NCBI GenBank assembly: GCA_009746045.1
Contig: RPFO01000175.1
Location: 939,001 to 1,003,000 of the forward strand
Direction of reading: 5' to 3'
Source of the DNA: Mesostigma viride
Lineage: Eukaryota > Streptophyta > Mesostigmatophyceae > Mesostigmatales > Mesostigmataceae
Length of the DNA: 64,000 bases
Positions 34,306 through 44,993 of this stretch are shown here, in pieces. The position numbers and the translations under genes were made by a program. Position 1 is the stretch's first letter. Each line of letters begins with the position of its first letter. Below the pieces are notes generated by a model that ran no database searches, was not told where the DNA came from, and worked only from the letters and a program-made list of their open reading frames with translations.

Positions 34306-36321
34306 CCCTGCTGGGACCGGTTCTGGCCCTGCTGGGACCTGTTGTTGTTGTTGTTTTGGCCCTGCTGGGACCTGTTGTTGTTATTGCCCTGCTGGGACCT
34401 GTTGTTGTTATTGTTGTTGTTGTTGTTGTTGGGGTTGCCATGCAGGGGCACACGGTGCCACGTGTTGCCACGCCCCTGAGAGCCACTGCCCCCTTGGTGG
34501 GAGGACTTGTGGGTCTTGGGTGCCCCCCCTGGCTGGCCTGCCCCTTGCGTTTGTGGCCTTGGACACCCTGGACCTTGGGGTCCTGGGCCTGGGTTGCCAG
34601 TACCCAGGGGGTCCACTGCCTCCTCGATATAGAGCATGGCAGCTCTGAAGTTGTCCCAGAGGGACTTGAGGCCTGTAAGCAGGGTAGCCAGGACAGAAGG
34701 TTGCAAATTAGCTTTTGTTAGCCAGGTGTGGATGAGATACCTTGGTTGGAGCTTGAGAAGCTCAAGGTCTTTCTCAATCATTACCCTGTATGTTTTTGCA
34801 TCCCCAGAGAGGTTATTCTTGTTCACCTTATATGCAGCAAGCCAGTTGAAACGTTCTACTGCTTCCATGTGGTTATTGGTAAGCACTAGCTGTTTCAGAT
34901 CAGTGATAAAGGTAGGCCACTGTTCAATGGCTGCTTCAGGTGTCAGGGTGCGTTCCTGATAGGTTTGAATCAATGCTCTGATTGCAGGAGATGATTGATG
35001 GAATGTGGAGGAGGCCCTGAGAGCCTTAAACTGATGTCTAAGGTTAAGACCTTCCATCCCATACTCCAGAGCAAAACAAATTGCTTAGCTTGTTCAACAG
35101 TGTGACCCTCAGGCAAGCCAGCAATATTGATTTTGGATTCCTTTTTATGAGGGTTAAACACACCTGTGAGAGGGGGGTTGGCCCTCAAGAAGCGTCGGTT
35201 GCTTGTTGCAGGCGGGTGGGGTCCAGGTTGATGGTCCCCCGCTCATACCGCGACATCAGGGCGCGCAGGCCCTCGACAGTTTGCAGCTGGTTAGCTGTTA
35301 ACTGCTGATCTTGCAACGAGGCCAGCTGAGCCTGGAGAATGGCGAGCTGTTCCAGGACATCCCCGCTCCTTGGGGGGGCCTCAGCAGGCCTGTGGGTGCC
35401 TGGGCACCTCTGCACCTCCCCCCAGGGCCTCCTGGGGTCCTGGCCACCCCCCCTGGTTGGGGAGGGGGCCCCAACCCACAGGGCGAACCTGGGGTGGTGG
35501 GGGAGGGGGAGGGGGGGTGGTGGCCCGGGGGAGCCCGGGGGTGTCCGGGTAACCCCACTGGGTCCAGCCCCATCGGTGGAGGGGCGGGCAGGGGTGTCTG
35601 CCGCCGCTCTCCTCGCTGGCCTCCTCCCATGAGACGCTTCATCTCCTTGCGTACCTCATGCTCCCGGAGGGCTGCCTGAAAGGCAGCCTCATCCTCGGGT
35701 ATGTCAGGGAGTGGGTCTCCCATGATCATAGCAGGCCGGACTGGACAGTCCGCCTCTTTGCCCTTCCTCGGCCCAGGGCCAGCAGTCCCTCCTTGTACTG
35801 CAGGGTTGGGGGGAGAGGGTTTCTTGCTGGTGGTTTCCAGCGGGGGGGCTTCTTCAGCTACCACCCCATGTTTGGCCAAGATGGCCTCCGTGACCCTGGC
35901 TTGGGTTATGGAGGACATGGTTTTAAAATGTGCTGACCGAGCAAGCTCGGCCAGGTCTTGACCGTCCGAATAGTCCATCGGATAGTCAGCATTTTTGAGG
36001 AGGTCGCGTAGCCGCTGAGTGGCCTCGCGGTACGCCTCCGCCATCGCCTGGTGGGTGGCCAGACGACGGGCGGCCTCCTCCTCATATTCTTGCCGCTTAG
36101 CGGCGAGCCGAAAAGCCGCCTCTCGGCGGACCTCCCGGTCTCGCTGCCTCGCTCGGCGTTCCTCATTAGCCACCAGCGCGGCCTGCTCGACCGCCAGGAG
36201 CGCTGGGGTAAGAGTGATCTCAGTCTCCCCATCGGGAAGACTGGCAGTGTCGGAGACCTCATCGTCGGACATGGGTTGTCCGCCGATGGGCTCCACGGGT
36301 TTACGCACCACCCGTGCGAGC
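34074..36321 (-). pseudogene. Copia-2 Gag, main part, with poly-asparagine tract
   Basis: Read from P1 downwards: a helical, Arg/Glu-rich region (AERRARQRDREVRREAA), a Pro/Gly-rich linker, a coiled-coil-like stretch (LEQLAILQAQLASLQDQQL), a Gag-like helical domain (34700-35060), a (AAC)n-encoded Asn tract broken by RSQQG repeats (34270-34440), and a Cys cluster CLRCF...CPGCWHARH. One-base shifts are needed near 35400, 35187 and 35075. The gag-pol junction is +1 (or -2). Confidence 0.75.
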
Positions 36322-36325
36322 TTAA

Positions 36326-38024
36326 CCCCTAAATGGGCAGAAATACTGCCGATGCATCGGCTGTAACTTCACAATTTTGCAAACCAGATGCCATCCAACC
36401 CACCCATATCCAATGGCTGTCCTTGGGGGCCAAGCATGTCCATGAGTTGCCCTTCGGGTTGGTATATCACAACCTTACATATATGCAGGGTAGGCCATGT
36501 ATAACTGTTGTTAAAGTCAGGGGGGTCAAGACGAGCGTTTTCATTTTTGGTAGAATGTGCATTTTGAATTATGTTGTAAGAGCTAGGCACCTACCACTTC
36601 AGGGATGATAAACAATTAGTTGCTGAACAGTTTGAGCCATTGGGGTCATCATTTGGGTGGGTATACCAGCAGTTACACCCAGTTCAGCCCATAGGGGTAC
36701 CGTTGGTAAAAAGCAACCAAGGGGGTAGGAGTGGGCATACTACCTACTAATACCTACTAATATGGCCCCCAACCATGCCACATAATACATTTCCCTTCCA
36801 CAATGATGGGGAAACATAACTGCATCATCACACTGCCCTTACATGGCACCTATGTGCAGGTGCCACCTTGTCCATGCACGTAGGTAACGTGGTACGGATA
36901 CCCTACGCAAGGCATGCATTCTAGGAGGCAGCCACCAACAAACTAGTGATTTTAAGCCTATTTCAGCTTGCCCTAGCAAGGATAAACTAGGCCTAAGCTG
37001 CTATAGCTTGCCAGGTGATGGCCAGCACACCTGGTGGCACATGCTGACAATGGGAAGCTTCTACTCACCGGTTACATGCTTGATGATGCCACAGAGACCA
37101 GCCAACTGCCTCACACTCATGCAATATGTGTGTGGGAAATGTATAACAAACATATATGGAGGTATTCAAACCCATACAGCCTCTAAAACTTATCACCATC
37201 ACCCTGTGGCAGGTCAACTGACTGAGGGAAGGATCTAAGAAGGGTGTTTTAGAAAGGGGCCAGGCCAGGGTCAAGAAAGAGCATGAATAATGCAAAAAGA
37301 ATGTGCTACACAAGCTAGAACGTATATATAAACGTCAAACATCGATAGGAAAACGATGATTAAGCTTTACCAGGCATGGATGGCGTTACCTTGGCCCAGG
37401 CGGTGGCCGCAAAATGGCGCATTTCGGCACACCAAAGTTGTGCAGCATGGTCGCTGGATTCGGCAATTTCTGGCCACCCTTGCACGTTTACGACTACTAT
37501 GTATCATAAAAAGTACAAAGAAACCAATATATCCTTTAAAATACGCCGGAAAGGTATTGCTGTCAACGTTTCTATCGTCCGGCCTGATCGCAGTTTTTTC
37601 CAGCAAGAACGCTGCCGACACCTATCAAATGGCATTCCCGCGAACCAAAAATTGGCCTGTATCATCTTTAGGACGTATAAAATCAATTTCCTGAGTTTGG
37701 TCAGAAAATTCGAACGAAAACGTAAATGCCATGCGTGGGCGCAAGCCGCCATGGCCAGGTCGTCGTTTTCCGGAATGCACGTTGTACGTGAAAAAGTACC
37801 CTGACCCCTTGTACTTTGACCGGCCAGAACACCTCTATAACTTTGTCAGAAGTATGCAAACCCTAGTACCATGCTGTGAGGAAAATTATAAACTTTCGAT
37901 CTTCTCAGCTAAACTTTTCCTAATTCTCAATAGTTTTCGCGGCATTTGGTCCCCCGAGAAGGGGCCGACGTGTCGGCTGTAACTCAGTTTTAGGCGGAAA
38001 ATCGGCAGCCAGACCATTTAGGGG
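36326..38024 (+). mobile_element. P1 copy 1, TTAA-flanked non-autonomous DNA transposon
   Basis: Flanked by TTAA at 36322-36325 and 38025-38028; ends CCCCTAAATGG and CCATTTAGGGG. 1699 bp, nearly identical to copies at 44994-46695 and 56877-58575 but in reverse orientation. Near both ends is a palindrome followed by TGTAACT (GCCGATGCATCGGC at 36348-36361, GCCGACGTGTCGGC at 37964-37977). A 142-codon ORF (37376-37804) is kept in all copies but has no transposase motif. It is inserted in copia-2 gag; removal restores SI-KLARVVRKP in frame. Confidence 0.92.
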
Positions 38025-38028
38025 TTAA

Positions 38029-38572
38029 TGCTTTCCATGTCCTTCTTTTTGCGAAGAAGGGAAGCAGAAGGTCGTCCAAACGTTAGCTCAAAGTGGTTGT
38101 GTCCCTGAGCGAAGGGAACACGAATATCAGATGTGGCGGGGCGAAACGTGATCGCCCCGTCCGGCGCCACCGAAGCCGTCTGACGGGGCAGAAGCTCCCG
38201 AATAGTGGGCAACTGTGGGCCGAACTGGGGAGCCTCAGTGGGGTTTACCACCGAGGGCTCCGCAGCCATGGCCGCGCCAGCCGTGGTTGCGGCTGGGGCA
38301 GCCGCCGGAGTCGAGGGTAAGCCGGTCCCCCGGGGGGGAGCCGTCTCGGCCTCCGGCTTCTCAGGGGAGGGGGGTAGGTCGGTCGGCTTTGCAGCCGCCG
38401 TCCCCTCGTCCTGGCAAACATTGTGAGTCTTTTTGTTCTTTTTCTTTTTCTTGGAAATGGCCGCATCGCCAGCCGGCTTCTGGTTGTTGTCTTTGGGCAT
38501 CCGCCGATCCTGCCCATCATCATCCTCGTTGTAGGTAAGCTTCTTAGCGACATTCTTGTTAGTGATAGCCAT
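38029..38572 (-). CDS. Copia-2 Gag N-terminus
   Basis: ATG at 38572, 18 bases inside the 5' LTR edge (38591). Begins MAITNKNVAKKLTYNEDDDG, followed by a lysine cluster and an Ala/Pro-rich segment. Interrupted by P1 at 38028 and in frame with 36321 after removal of P1 and one TTAA. No known domain. Confidence 0.75.
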
Positions 38573-38590
38573 GGTAGCAAATAAAATTCA

Positions 38591-39064
38591 AGTTAGATTG
38601 CGACGGGATATATTGCTTGAAGACACAGTGAATGCAATGAGCAGTGAATGCTTGGTTCATTAGAAAATAGGTTTACCCTTTATCAACGTTCCTCTCACTG
38701 GCTGCGCCGCCAGTGACCGTTGGGTGCAGACCGTTGGCCCGAGGCCACACGATGACAGGTAGCCGTCTAGTCACTGCATCGTGCGATCACAGATCAATGC
38801 ACGCTGCAGTACGGTCCCTATCTAGGATACTCTAGTACCGTCCAATGACAGGACACTACGTATACTGGGTACTGACATCTGTCACGTACCTCAGTACCCA
38901 AAGTACCTATCTAGGGAAACGTATGCGACTCGACTAGCATTCCTATCTGCATAGCCCACGTGGTATTTATATTCACATACCAACGTAGGTTTACAAGGCT
39001 TATTCATACGTTGTATTCACAATGCCTTTGAGACTTAGTCTACAGCAAAGCATGGAGACTAACT
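38591..39064 (-). repeat. Copia-2 5' LTR
   Basis: 474 bp partner of 29730-30203, no difference seen. The internal region starts TGAATTTTATTTGCTACC on the element strand, so there is no TGG-type tRNA primer site, as in copia-1. Confidence 0.93.
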
Positions 39065-39069
39065 CCGGG

Positions 39070-39706
39070 TACGCACCTACCTGCTCCTCTGGTGTTTCAA
39101 GCGGGTCCTTGGTTCGCTGTGGATCGCGGGGCTTACTGGGAACAGGTAGAGATCACCTTTCTGCCCCAGGTTCCCCTGCCCCTGCCGCAACCCGACGACC
39201 CTCGTTTTCCCACTGCGGTGGGGCATACTGTGCGGTTCGGGTCCGAAGACTGGTGGGATTGGCGCTATCAGGTCGATGGGGTGGGGCACGTGGTGACGCC
39301 TCCCAAGGTGGCTCCAGCGGAGGGGCGTGCCTTTCTTAATCTGGTGGCGCCCGATATTGCAGGGTCCCGGACGGCGTCGATCAACGATGATCACGTGCGT
39401 ACGGAGGTTTTCATGATGGGGGTGCACTTTGTTCGCGAGCACCGTTGTGGGGTGGTGGATCGGTCGGCGCTGACGCTCCTGTTCACCCATCCCCAGTACC
39501 TCGCTGGGTTCCTGTCCATGTGGCCCAGAGGTTCGTGGGTGGAGCTGTCCAGGCTGGGCCGGCAGAAGGTGTCCCCCTACCAGGTGGCTTTTGAGTGTGA
39601 CCTGTGTTCGCACCCCGGGATGATGACTTCACAGATGACCCACGCGGGGCGTAGGGCCCTCACTGAAGTCCTTTCGCAGCGACGTGCCACTAGCGGCGGA
39701 CGCTAG
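39070..39706 (+). CDS. ORF-X of gypsy A, C-terminal part
   Basis: Continues 28003-29729 in frame after copia-2 and one CCGGG are removed (VPPG then THLPAP). About 211 residues, Trp-rich, with FGSEDWWDWRYQVDG and a C-terminal region HVRTEVFMMGVHFVREH...LLFTHPQYLAGFLSMWP that parallels the YHRLLLRALCLIAVEP...LTQHRYYWAFLGLFP region of B and C. Ends at TAG 39704-39706. No known family. Confidence 0.75.
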
Positions 39707-39928
39707 AGTGGTTAGAATAGTTTTTCGTGACGGATAGCGGATTGATCCAGTCACCATCAGAGTCTTACTACTACGTCAGAGTTGGTCCTGTGTATCAACT
39801 TCTAGAGGAACTGGCATTACTAACCTGCGGGTGAACCGAGGTTGGGACATAGTACTCTTATAGTAGCGTTGTTTTTCCAATCTAACTTGTACGGTAGGGA
39901 CTACCGACCCCCATGGGGGGGGGAGGAG
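39707..39928 (+). other. Gypsy A 3' untranslated region and polypurine tract
   Basis: 222 bp; the last bases, a G9 run then AGGAG (39915-39928), form the polypurine tract directly before the 3' LTR. No ORF. Confidence 0.85.
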
Positions 39929-40513
39929 TGTTACGTCCCTGCCCTTTTGGTCGGACGTAACAATGGAATAATTTACTAAGGCTGTTTGGTCTATTGGACT
40001 TGGGTTTTATGGACCTTGGCTATTGTGTGAATTGGACTAGTTATTTTGGTCCTAGGTTGTCCTCTTAGGGGCCGGCGCTGTGGCGCCGCGCCAGTTCTGA
40101 GTCCGTCAGTAGTTCTAGGCGTGGATCCTATAGTTGAGGGTCGATGTCGGCCCGGATCCTACGTGGAATGAGTGACTCGGATTGTTCTAGGGAAATTGGC
40201 GTGTATCTGCGCCGCAACCAACCTAGGTTAATTTGGTCCGAGGACGAGAGTCTCGTCCTCTTGGTTTAATGAATGATAAGTGCGAATACGCCTACACATT
40301 GAGCCCGGGGCAATTATCCATTTGTAATTGGTATTGCTAGCCAATATAAGTGTGTATTAATTAGCTTGGCATCAAGCCGTGATGCCAGATATCTCACGAC
40401 TCACGTCGTGAAGCGCAACCTACTTTAGGCTATCTTGAATTATTCCTAATTCCGGCGAGAAGGGTCTTTCGCTACGTAGCTCAGGCTAGGTGTGTCTGGG
40501 CAGGGACGTAACA
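39929..40513 (+). repeat. Gypsy A 3' LTR
   Basis: 585 bp partner of 19541-20124. Differences noted: T for A near 39974, T for A near 40232, an extra T near 40358 and G for A near 40457. Followed by target duplication CCTTC. Confidence 0.95.
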
Positions 40514-40518
40514 CCTTC

Positions 40519-40795
40519 TACTAAGACTAAATCTCCTATTTCTATCTCAGGTGCTCTCCTATCTAATGAGGCACGCAACCTAGCAAGGTACTTGGCCTGC
40601 GCCCTATGGTACCCTGCAATAGCATTTTCGTGGGCATTTTTCATCTTATCTAATAACGCCTGCACACCTTCTACAGTATCGCGGGACACATCATCTTTGT
40701 CCCTTAAAGGACTGGCTAAAAGAGAGGTAGGGGTAAGAGGTTGTCTACCTGTATCTAGGAAGAAGGGCGTATAACCATGCGCGGCCTGACAGAAA
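40519..40795 (-). pseudogene. Gypsy B integrase, part after the core
   Basis: Encodes TPFFLDTGRQPLTP (40745 region), then VEGVQALLDKMKNAHENAI and IGDLVLVEG, ending where gypsy A is inserted; the frame resumes at 19534. Matches the same region of A (GVDRLLQRMHQAHNSAV, VGDWVLVEG). Confidence 0.85.
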
Positions 40796-41116
40796 CCTGT
40801 GCATTGGTATCTATCTCCATGGCAGCTACCTTAGGTTCATCCAACTGGACAAGCTTGGACACCTTAGGCTCCTTCTTGGCTCTTTGCAAAGCCTGTACAA
40901 TATCTGATAGACGCACACCCCTAGGCCTGGTGTCGGGCCGTTCCGGAGGTGCAGCCTGTCCGCCTGCTTGCCCAACCACCGTATGTGAAGGTACCCCAGG
41001 GGCCGGGCCAGGGTCACCCTGAGGGCTCGATACAGCTGTAGCACCCTGATCAGGAAGCTCCACGTCACCCCCGCCTTGTACACCAGCGGGCACCTGGAAG
41101 GGAAAACTCTACCAGA
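40796..41116 (-). other. Captured copia fragment inside gypsy B integrase
   Basis: About 320 bp between LVEFSL and AAHGYTPFF of the B integrase do not belong to gypsy. The minus-strand frame (MPAGVQGGG... to 40755) ends LSDIVQALQRAKKEP then KVAAMEIDTNAQVSV. This parallels the linker and protease start of copia-1 (LRDIVKKLKPSLKIA, DVDTKAEVSV) and copia-2 (IDTQAQVSVIS). It is thus a piece of a third copia family, cut off just after the protease active site. There are no LTRs or target duplication, so it probably entered by template switching or repair filler. Junctions are uncertain by some bases. Confidence 0.75.
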
Positions 41117-41614
41117 CATAGATAATCTTCCCAATCACTTCCAGAACCATTCACATAAGTGCCGCAGAGCTTCTTCCACTACTCTATTCAAACGTTCTAC
41201 TAAATGAGAAGAGGAGGAGTGGTAGGCAGTACCGAAGGTGACCTTGGTTCCGATAGCAGCGAAGAACTGCTGCCAAAAATCAGAAGTAAATAACTTATCT
41301 TTGTCAGAAATAAACTGCCTACTCAAACCATGGTATCTATAAAACATTATTGAGGTATAGGCGGGCACAATCGCGTGCGGTGAGTTCCAGGGGACAAGGC
41401 ACGAGATGGCACATACGCGTAAAGCGATCTACAAACACAAGGATCTGAGCATTACCCTTATCATTCTTTCTAAAAGGTCCTACAAAATCCATCATAAGGG
41501 AATCCCATGGCATGATGGGGTCAGGAAGGGTCCTAGGCTCTGCTATCTGTCCTACATTGTTAGGTTTCATCTCCTGACAAGATTGGCAGGTCCTAACATA
41601 CTCATCTACATCCT
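41117..41614 (-). pseudogene. Gypsy B integrase catalytic core
   Basis: Continues from the zinc site after P2: LKDVDEYVRTCQSCQEMK, then core D in MMDFVGPF, D in ISDKDKLFTSDFW and E in SSHLVERLN, all three catalytic acids present. One-base shifts occur near 41350 (LNNVL against MFYRYHGLSRQF) and near 41150 (LCEWFWK against NGSGSDWEDY). Confidence 0.88.
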
Positions 41615-41618
41615 TTAA

Positions 41619-42958
41619 CCCATGGTCCGCCAGCACTTTTTTTGGTTTTTTGACCCCTGAAAATGAAAAAAATCATAACTCCTAGACCACAACTCCAAAC
41701 ACCCTCAACCAAGATGCCAGGAATATCTACACTTCAAGGGCTTTCAGAATATGCAATAATATCACGAGTCCATTCAGTGCCCTGGATGTTATCTTCAGTC
41801 AAAGTTGGACAAAAGACGAACTTTTTCGTGTTAGAAAAAGTTAACCCCCCCCTTTTCTCCGGGGGAGGATTCTAAACACCAAAATCATGGTTGGATATTT
41901 TTATTAGAATGTTCAGGGGTCCCCCAACGGGGGGGGTGCACTCAGAATTGCATTTTACACACGGCACCATGCTCATATTGACACATGACTACGAACACCC
42001 CAAATGGAGAAAAATGCCATGCTATACAATTATGCAATATAAATGACCACAATAGAGTGCCAAACCTGCTGGAATCCAAACATGACGCCAACTTGCCATC
42101 ACTGAACGTTATCCCCCAAAGAAGTGCCACAAATTGTGCACCATAATGGCTAATACCCCTCCTAGAGCAGGCATGGAAAGCTGTTGCAATAACACTATCC
42201 TACTCATCAAAAGACATGTAGGGACGTACGAGTTTCCCTGCAAACAACGTGCAAACGCATTGCCGTACCTGCCTCGATCATGACCTGGCCGGGTTCCGCT
42301 GGCCGGCAAGCTCATACGTCACGTATGCAGCTACTAGTGGGAGAGGCGGCCATAGCCGCTCTATCCATGCATCTGTCATCATTACCATGTTGAAGATATG
42401 TGCAAAGATGACGTCTAACGCGTCCACGTCCCCAGCAAATGGCGCAGCGGACTTTCGTAAAGACGCGGGAGGCCCAGGCAGACGGAAACTCCCAAGAACC
42501 AAAGGAAACCGGCGATACCAAACGGGACGTCTCGTCTGACAGTGACTACCAAGACAGAGGTAATAGCCACTGCGTATTTCCTCAACAGCATCAATCTGAT
42601 CATTCTCGACGTACCAAAATAATGCATCATCGTTCAGGGGTCATCATCTGACCCATTTCAAGCCGCGGAACCCAAAATTGCCACAAAATGGCGCGCTGAC
42701 AGCCATATCTTGCTATGCGCGCGCGCAACGGTCAAAAATGTTAGCAAAAGTCACGTGACTGCCTGCACTAAAGTGGTGGTATTTACTGGGCTATGGCGCA
42801 ATTACCTACCCAACCTTGGCATTTTCATTCACGTTGGGTCTGCCCCGACCCGTCGGACATATTTACGTTACGTCACTTACGTCGCAGCTCACGGAATTAC
42901 GCGGTATAGTTACGTTACGTGGGTGTTGTCGATTTCGACAACACCGGCGGACCATGGG
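41619..42958 (-). mobile_element. P2 copy 2, TTAA-flanked non-autonomous DNA transposon
   Basis: Flanked by TTAA at 41615-41618 and 42959-42962. Ends CCCATGGTCCG/CGGACCATGGG are perfect inverted repeats. 1340 bp, same family as 12651-14003 in opposite orientation but diverged, with shared blocks such as CTGAAAATGAAAAAAATCATA and the GCGCGCGCGC/ATATGGCTG region. An 11-bp-stem hairpin (42922-42945) lies at the same distance from the end as in copy 1 but with different stem sequence. Disrupts B integrase between YYWPSL and KDVDEY. No transposase. Confidence 0.85.
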
Positions 42959-42962
42959 TTAA

Positions 42963-43357
42963 GAGAGAAGGCCAGTAGTACGAACGGGCTACTAGATCCC
43001 GTACCCGTTTACCACCCTGGTGAGCAGCTAAATCATGCAACTCAAAGAGCAAGGAGGAGCGACAGATAGGAGGGACATACAGGCGCCATTGAGGGGGAGA
43101 ATCTGTTATCTGCACCTATAAAAACCCACCAACAAATTTACAAGGGTGCTTGCCTAACTGTTGGGGATGGGAGGCAATGGCAGCTAAAGCTTCCGGCTCA
43201 GTGGCAGTAAATCTACTAATAAGGCGTTCAAGATCAGAGGTAGGCATCGCTACAGAAGTATCCGGAACAGGTTTAAAAAGGTCTCCTACCGCCTTGCCAA
43301 AGAGAAGGGGAGGTCCTAGAGGGACTATGTTATCATAGGACTTTCCTGACCTAGTCG
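42963..43357 (-). pseudogene. Gypsy B integrase N-terminal zinc region
   Basis: Encodes LFELHDLAAHQGGKRVRDL and SYYWPSL, the H-H half of the integrase zinc site; the C-C half (CQSC) follows at 41600 across P2. Upstream residues match C (LISRFTATEPEALAAI). Minor frame breaks are present near 43120 and 43365. Confidence 0.82.
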
Positions 43358-44989
43358 CTATATAAGCGGTATAGAAATTTTATTTTTCCCCTCCCCCCCC
43401 ACCGAGACCACAGGAAGGGCCTCACACGGGAGAGAAAGTCCTACGTGAGAAAGGAGATCAGGCATGCGAACAGCAGTATGAAAGAGATAGGCATAAGATT
43501 CATCATCCGGTAGTTCACCATAAGGGATTACACCCATAGTAGTAGGAACTAGAGTAGTATTGAGAACATCCAAGTCCTCGAAAAAGGAGTAATCTGCGCG
43601 ACGGGAGAGTGCATCAGGTACTATGTTATCTACACCTTTAACATACTGAAGTTTAAAAGGGGGAAACTGTGCTAAAAACTCCATCCAGCGCGCTTGACGA
43701 GGGGTAAGGTTGGGTTGGGAGAGCAGATGGGTAAGGGGACGGTGGTCCGTTTGTATAACTAATCTATAAGGATCTATCGCACAGGGTTCATTCAGGCAAA
43801 CATCAAATTGGGCACCTTTAAGAAAGTGCTGCCACGCGTGGCAACAATACACCACCGCTAAGAGTTCCTGCTGGTGTACAGGATAGTTACGCTCCGCAGG
43901 GAGCATTGTCCTAGAGATATACTCAATTGGCTGTAAGCCCTGACCCTGATCCTGGAGAAGGACGCCCCCTATAGCTACCTTACTAGCGTCTGTAGCTACC
44001 ACAAAGGGTTTGGTAGTATCGGGTACTGGATGAGTACGGGAGGAGAGAGGAGTAGGGATTTTAAACACTGAAAAGCGGACTGACACTCACTACTCCAGAT
44101 AAAGGGGATATCTTTCTTTAATAAATGATTGATAGGGGCTGCTATAGTTGCGAAACGCGGGATAAAACGCCTATAGTAAGAGGCAATCCCTAGGAAACTA
44201 CGGACACTTTTAACGTCGGTAGGGGTAGGCCATTCCTGAATTGACTTAGTTTTATCCGGGTCGGTAGCGACCCCGGCATCTGACAAAACATGTCCCAAAA
44301 ATGGTACACTCCTACCAGAACGAACTTTAGCACGGCGAGCCCACAAGGAATTTTCAGACATTATTTCTAAGACTTTCTTTAAATCACGTAGGTGCGTTTC
44401 AAAGTCAGGGGAGTAAATAAGGATGTCATCTAAGTAAGCCTGAGCACAAGAACGATCGTGCTCAGCTAAAGAAACAGAGGAGAAGGAAGGATCCTTTAAA
44501 TCAGAGGACACTCGGGGAAGGTGAGAATTACCCATAACAGGTCTAAGCACTTCATTCATCAACATTTGAAAAGAGGCAGGAGAATTACAGAGTCCCATAG
44601 CCGCTACCCTAAACTGATAATGACCAAAAGGGGTAGCAAAGGCGGTTTTATGGCAATCCTCGGGCGCTATACGCAGTTGCCAAAAACCATCTGCACAATC
44701 CAGTACCGTGAAACATGCAGAACCTTTAACCTTATTAAATATATCATCAATACGAGGTAGAGGGTATTTAGACTTCACAGTAATATCATTTAACTTCCTA
44801 TAATCAGTAACTAAGCGAAACTTGCCATTTGGCTTAGGGACTAACAGGACACCAGCTGAGTAGGGGGAGTTACTAGGCTCTATATCAATCCTAGCTGCTT
44901 CTACTAGTGACACTAAAATCTGTTTTAGTTCCTTTAACTCGGTAGGGCCCATTCTATACATCGGAGAGTGCGTAGGAACTGCACCGTCC
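43358..44989 (-). pseudogene. Gypsy B reverse transcriptase and RNase H
   Basis: RT motifs: TDYRKLNDITVKSKYPLPRID, FATPFGHYQF, MGLCNSP and AYLDDILIYS. RNase H: ATDASKVAIGG, QELLAVVY and TDHRPLTHL, then DNIVPDALSRRADY. Relative to C there is an extra six-base insertion near 44890 and an indel near 44020 that shifts the frame. The N-terminal end is at the TTAA of P1 copy 2, and RT resumes at 46700. Confidence 0.9.
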
Positions 44990-44993
44990 TTAA

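Larger units (their letters stand above)
29730..39064 (-). mobile_element. Copia-2, Ty1/copia-type LTR retrotransposon
   Basis: Two 474-bp LTRs (29730-30203, 38591-39064) appear identical and are flanked by CCGGG at 29725-29729 and 39065-39069. They end AGTTAG...CTAACT. The element is inserted in frame-splitting fashion in ORF-X of A. Inside on the minus strand are Gag pieces, integrase, protease, RT and RNase H, with TTAA element P1 (36326-38024) in the gag region. Identical LTRs mean a very recent insertion, yet several single-base frame breaks occur, mostly at homopolymers. Confidence 0.93.
19541..40513 (+). mobile_element. Ty3/gypsy chromovirus A, with copia-2 nested inside
   Basis: LTRs at 19541-20124 and 39929-40513 (about 99% identical: three substitutions and one indel noted) are flanked by CCTTC at 19536-19540 and 40514-40518. 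Layout: PBS, repeat-rich leader, hybrid-binding-domain ORF, Gag with poly-Q, Pol, ORF-X, polypurine tract. Without copia-2 it is about 11.6 kb, large for a gypsy element because of the leader and ORF-X. It is inserted in the integrase of gypsy B in opposite orientation. Confidence 0.95.

Noticed and set aside
37376-37804. 142-aa ORF conserved in all three P1 copies as a possible protein
   Set aside because: The copies are nearly identical at DNA level, so ORF retention is expected; no transposase or other motif is visible.
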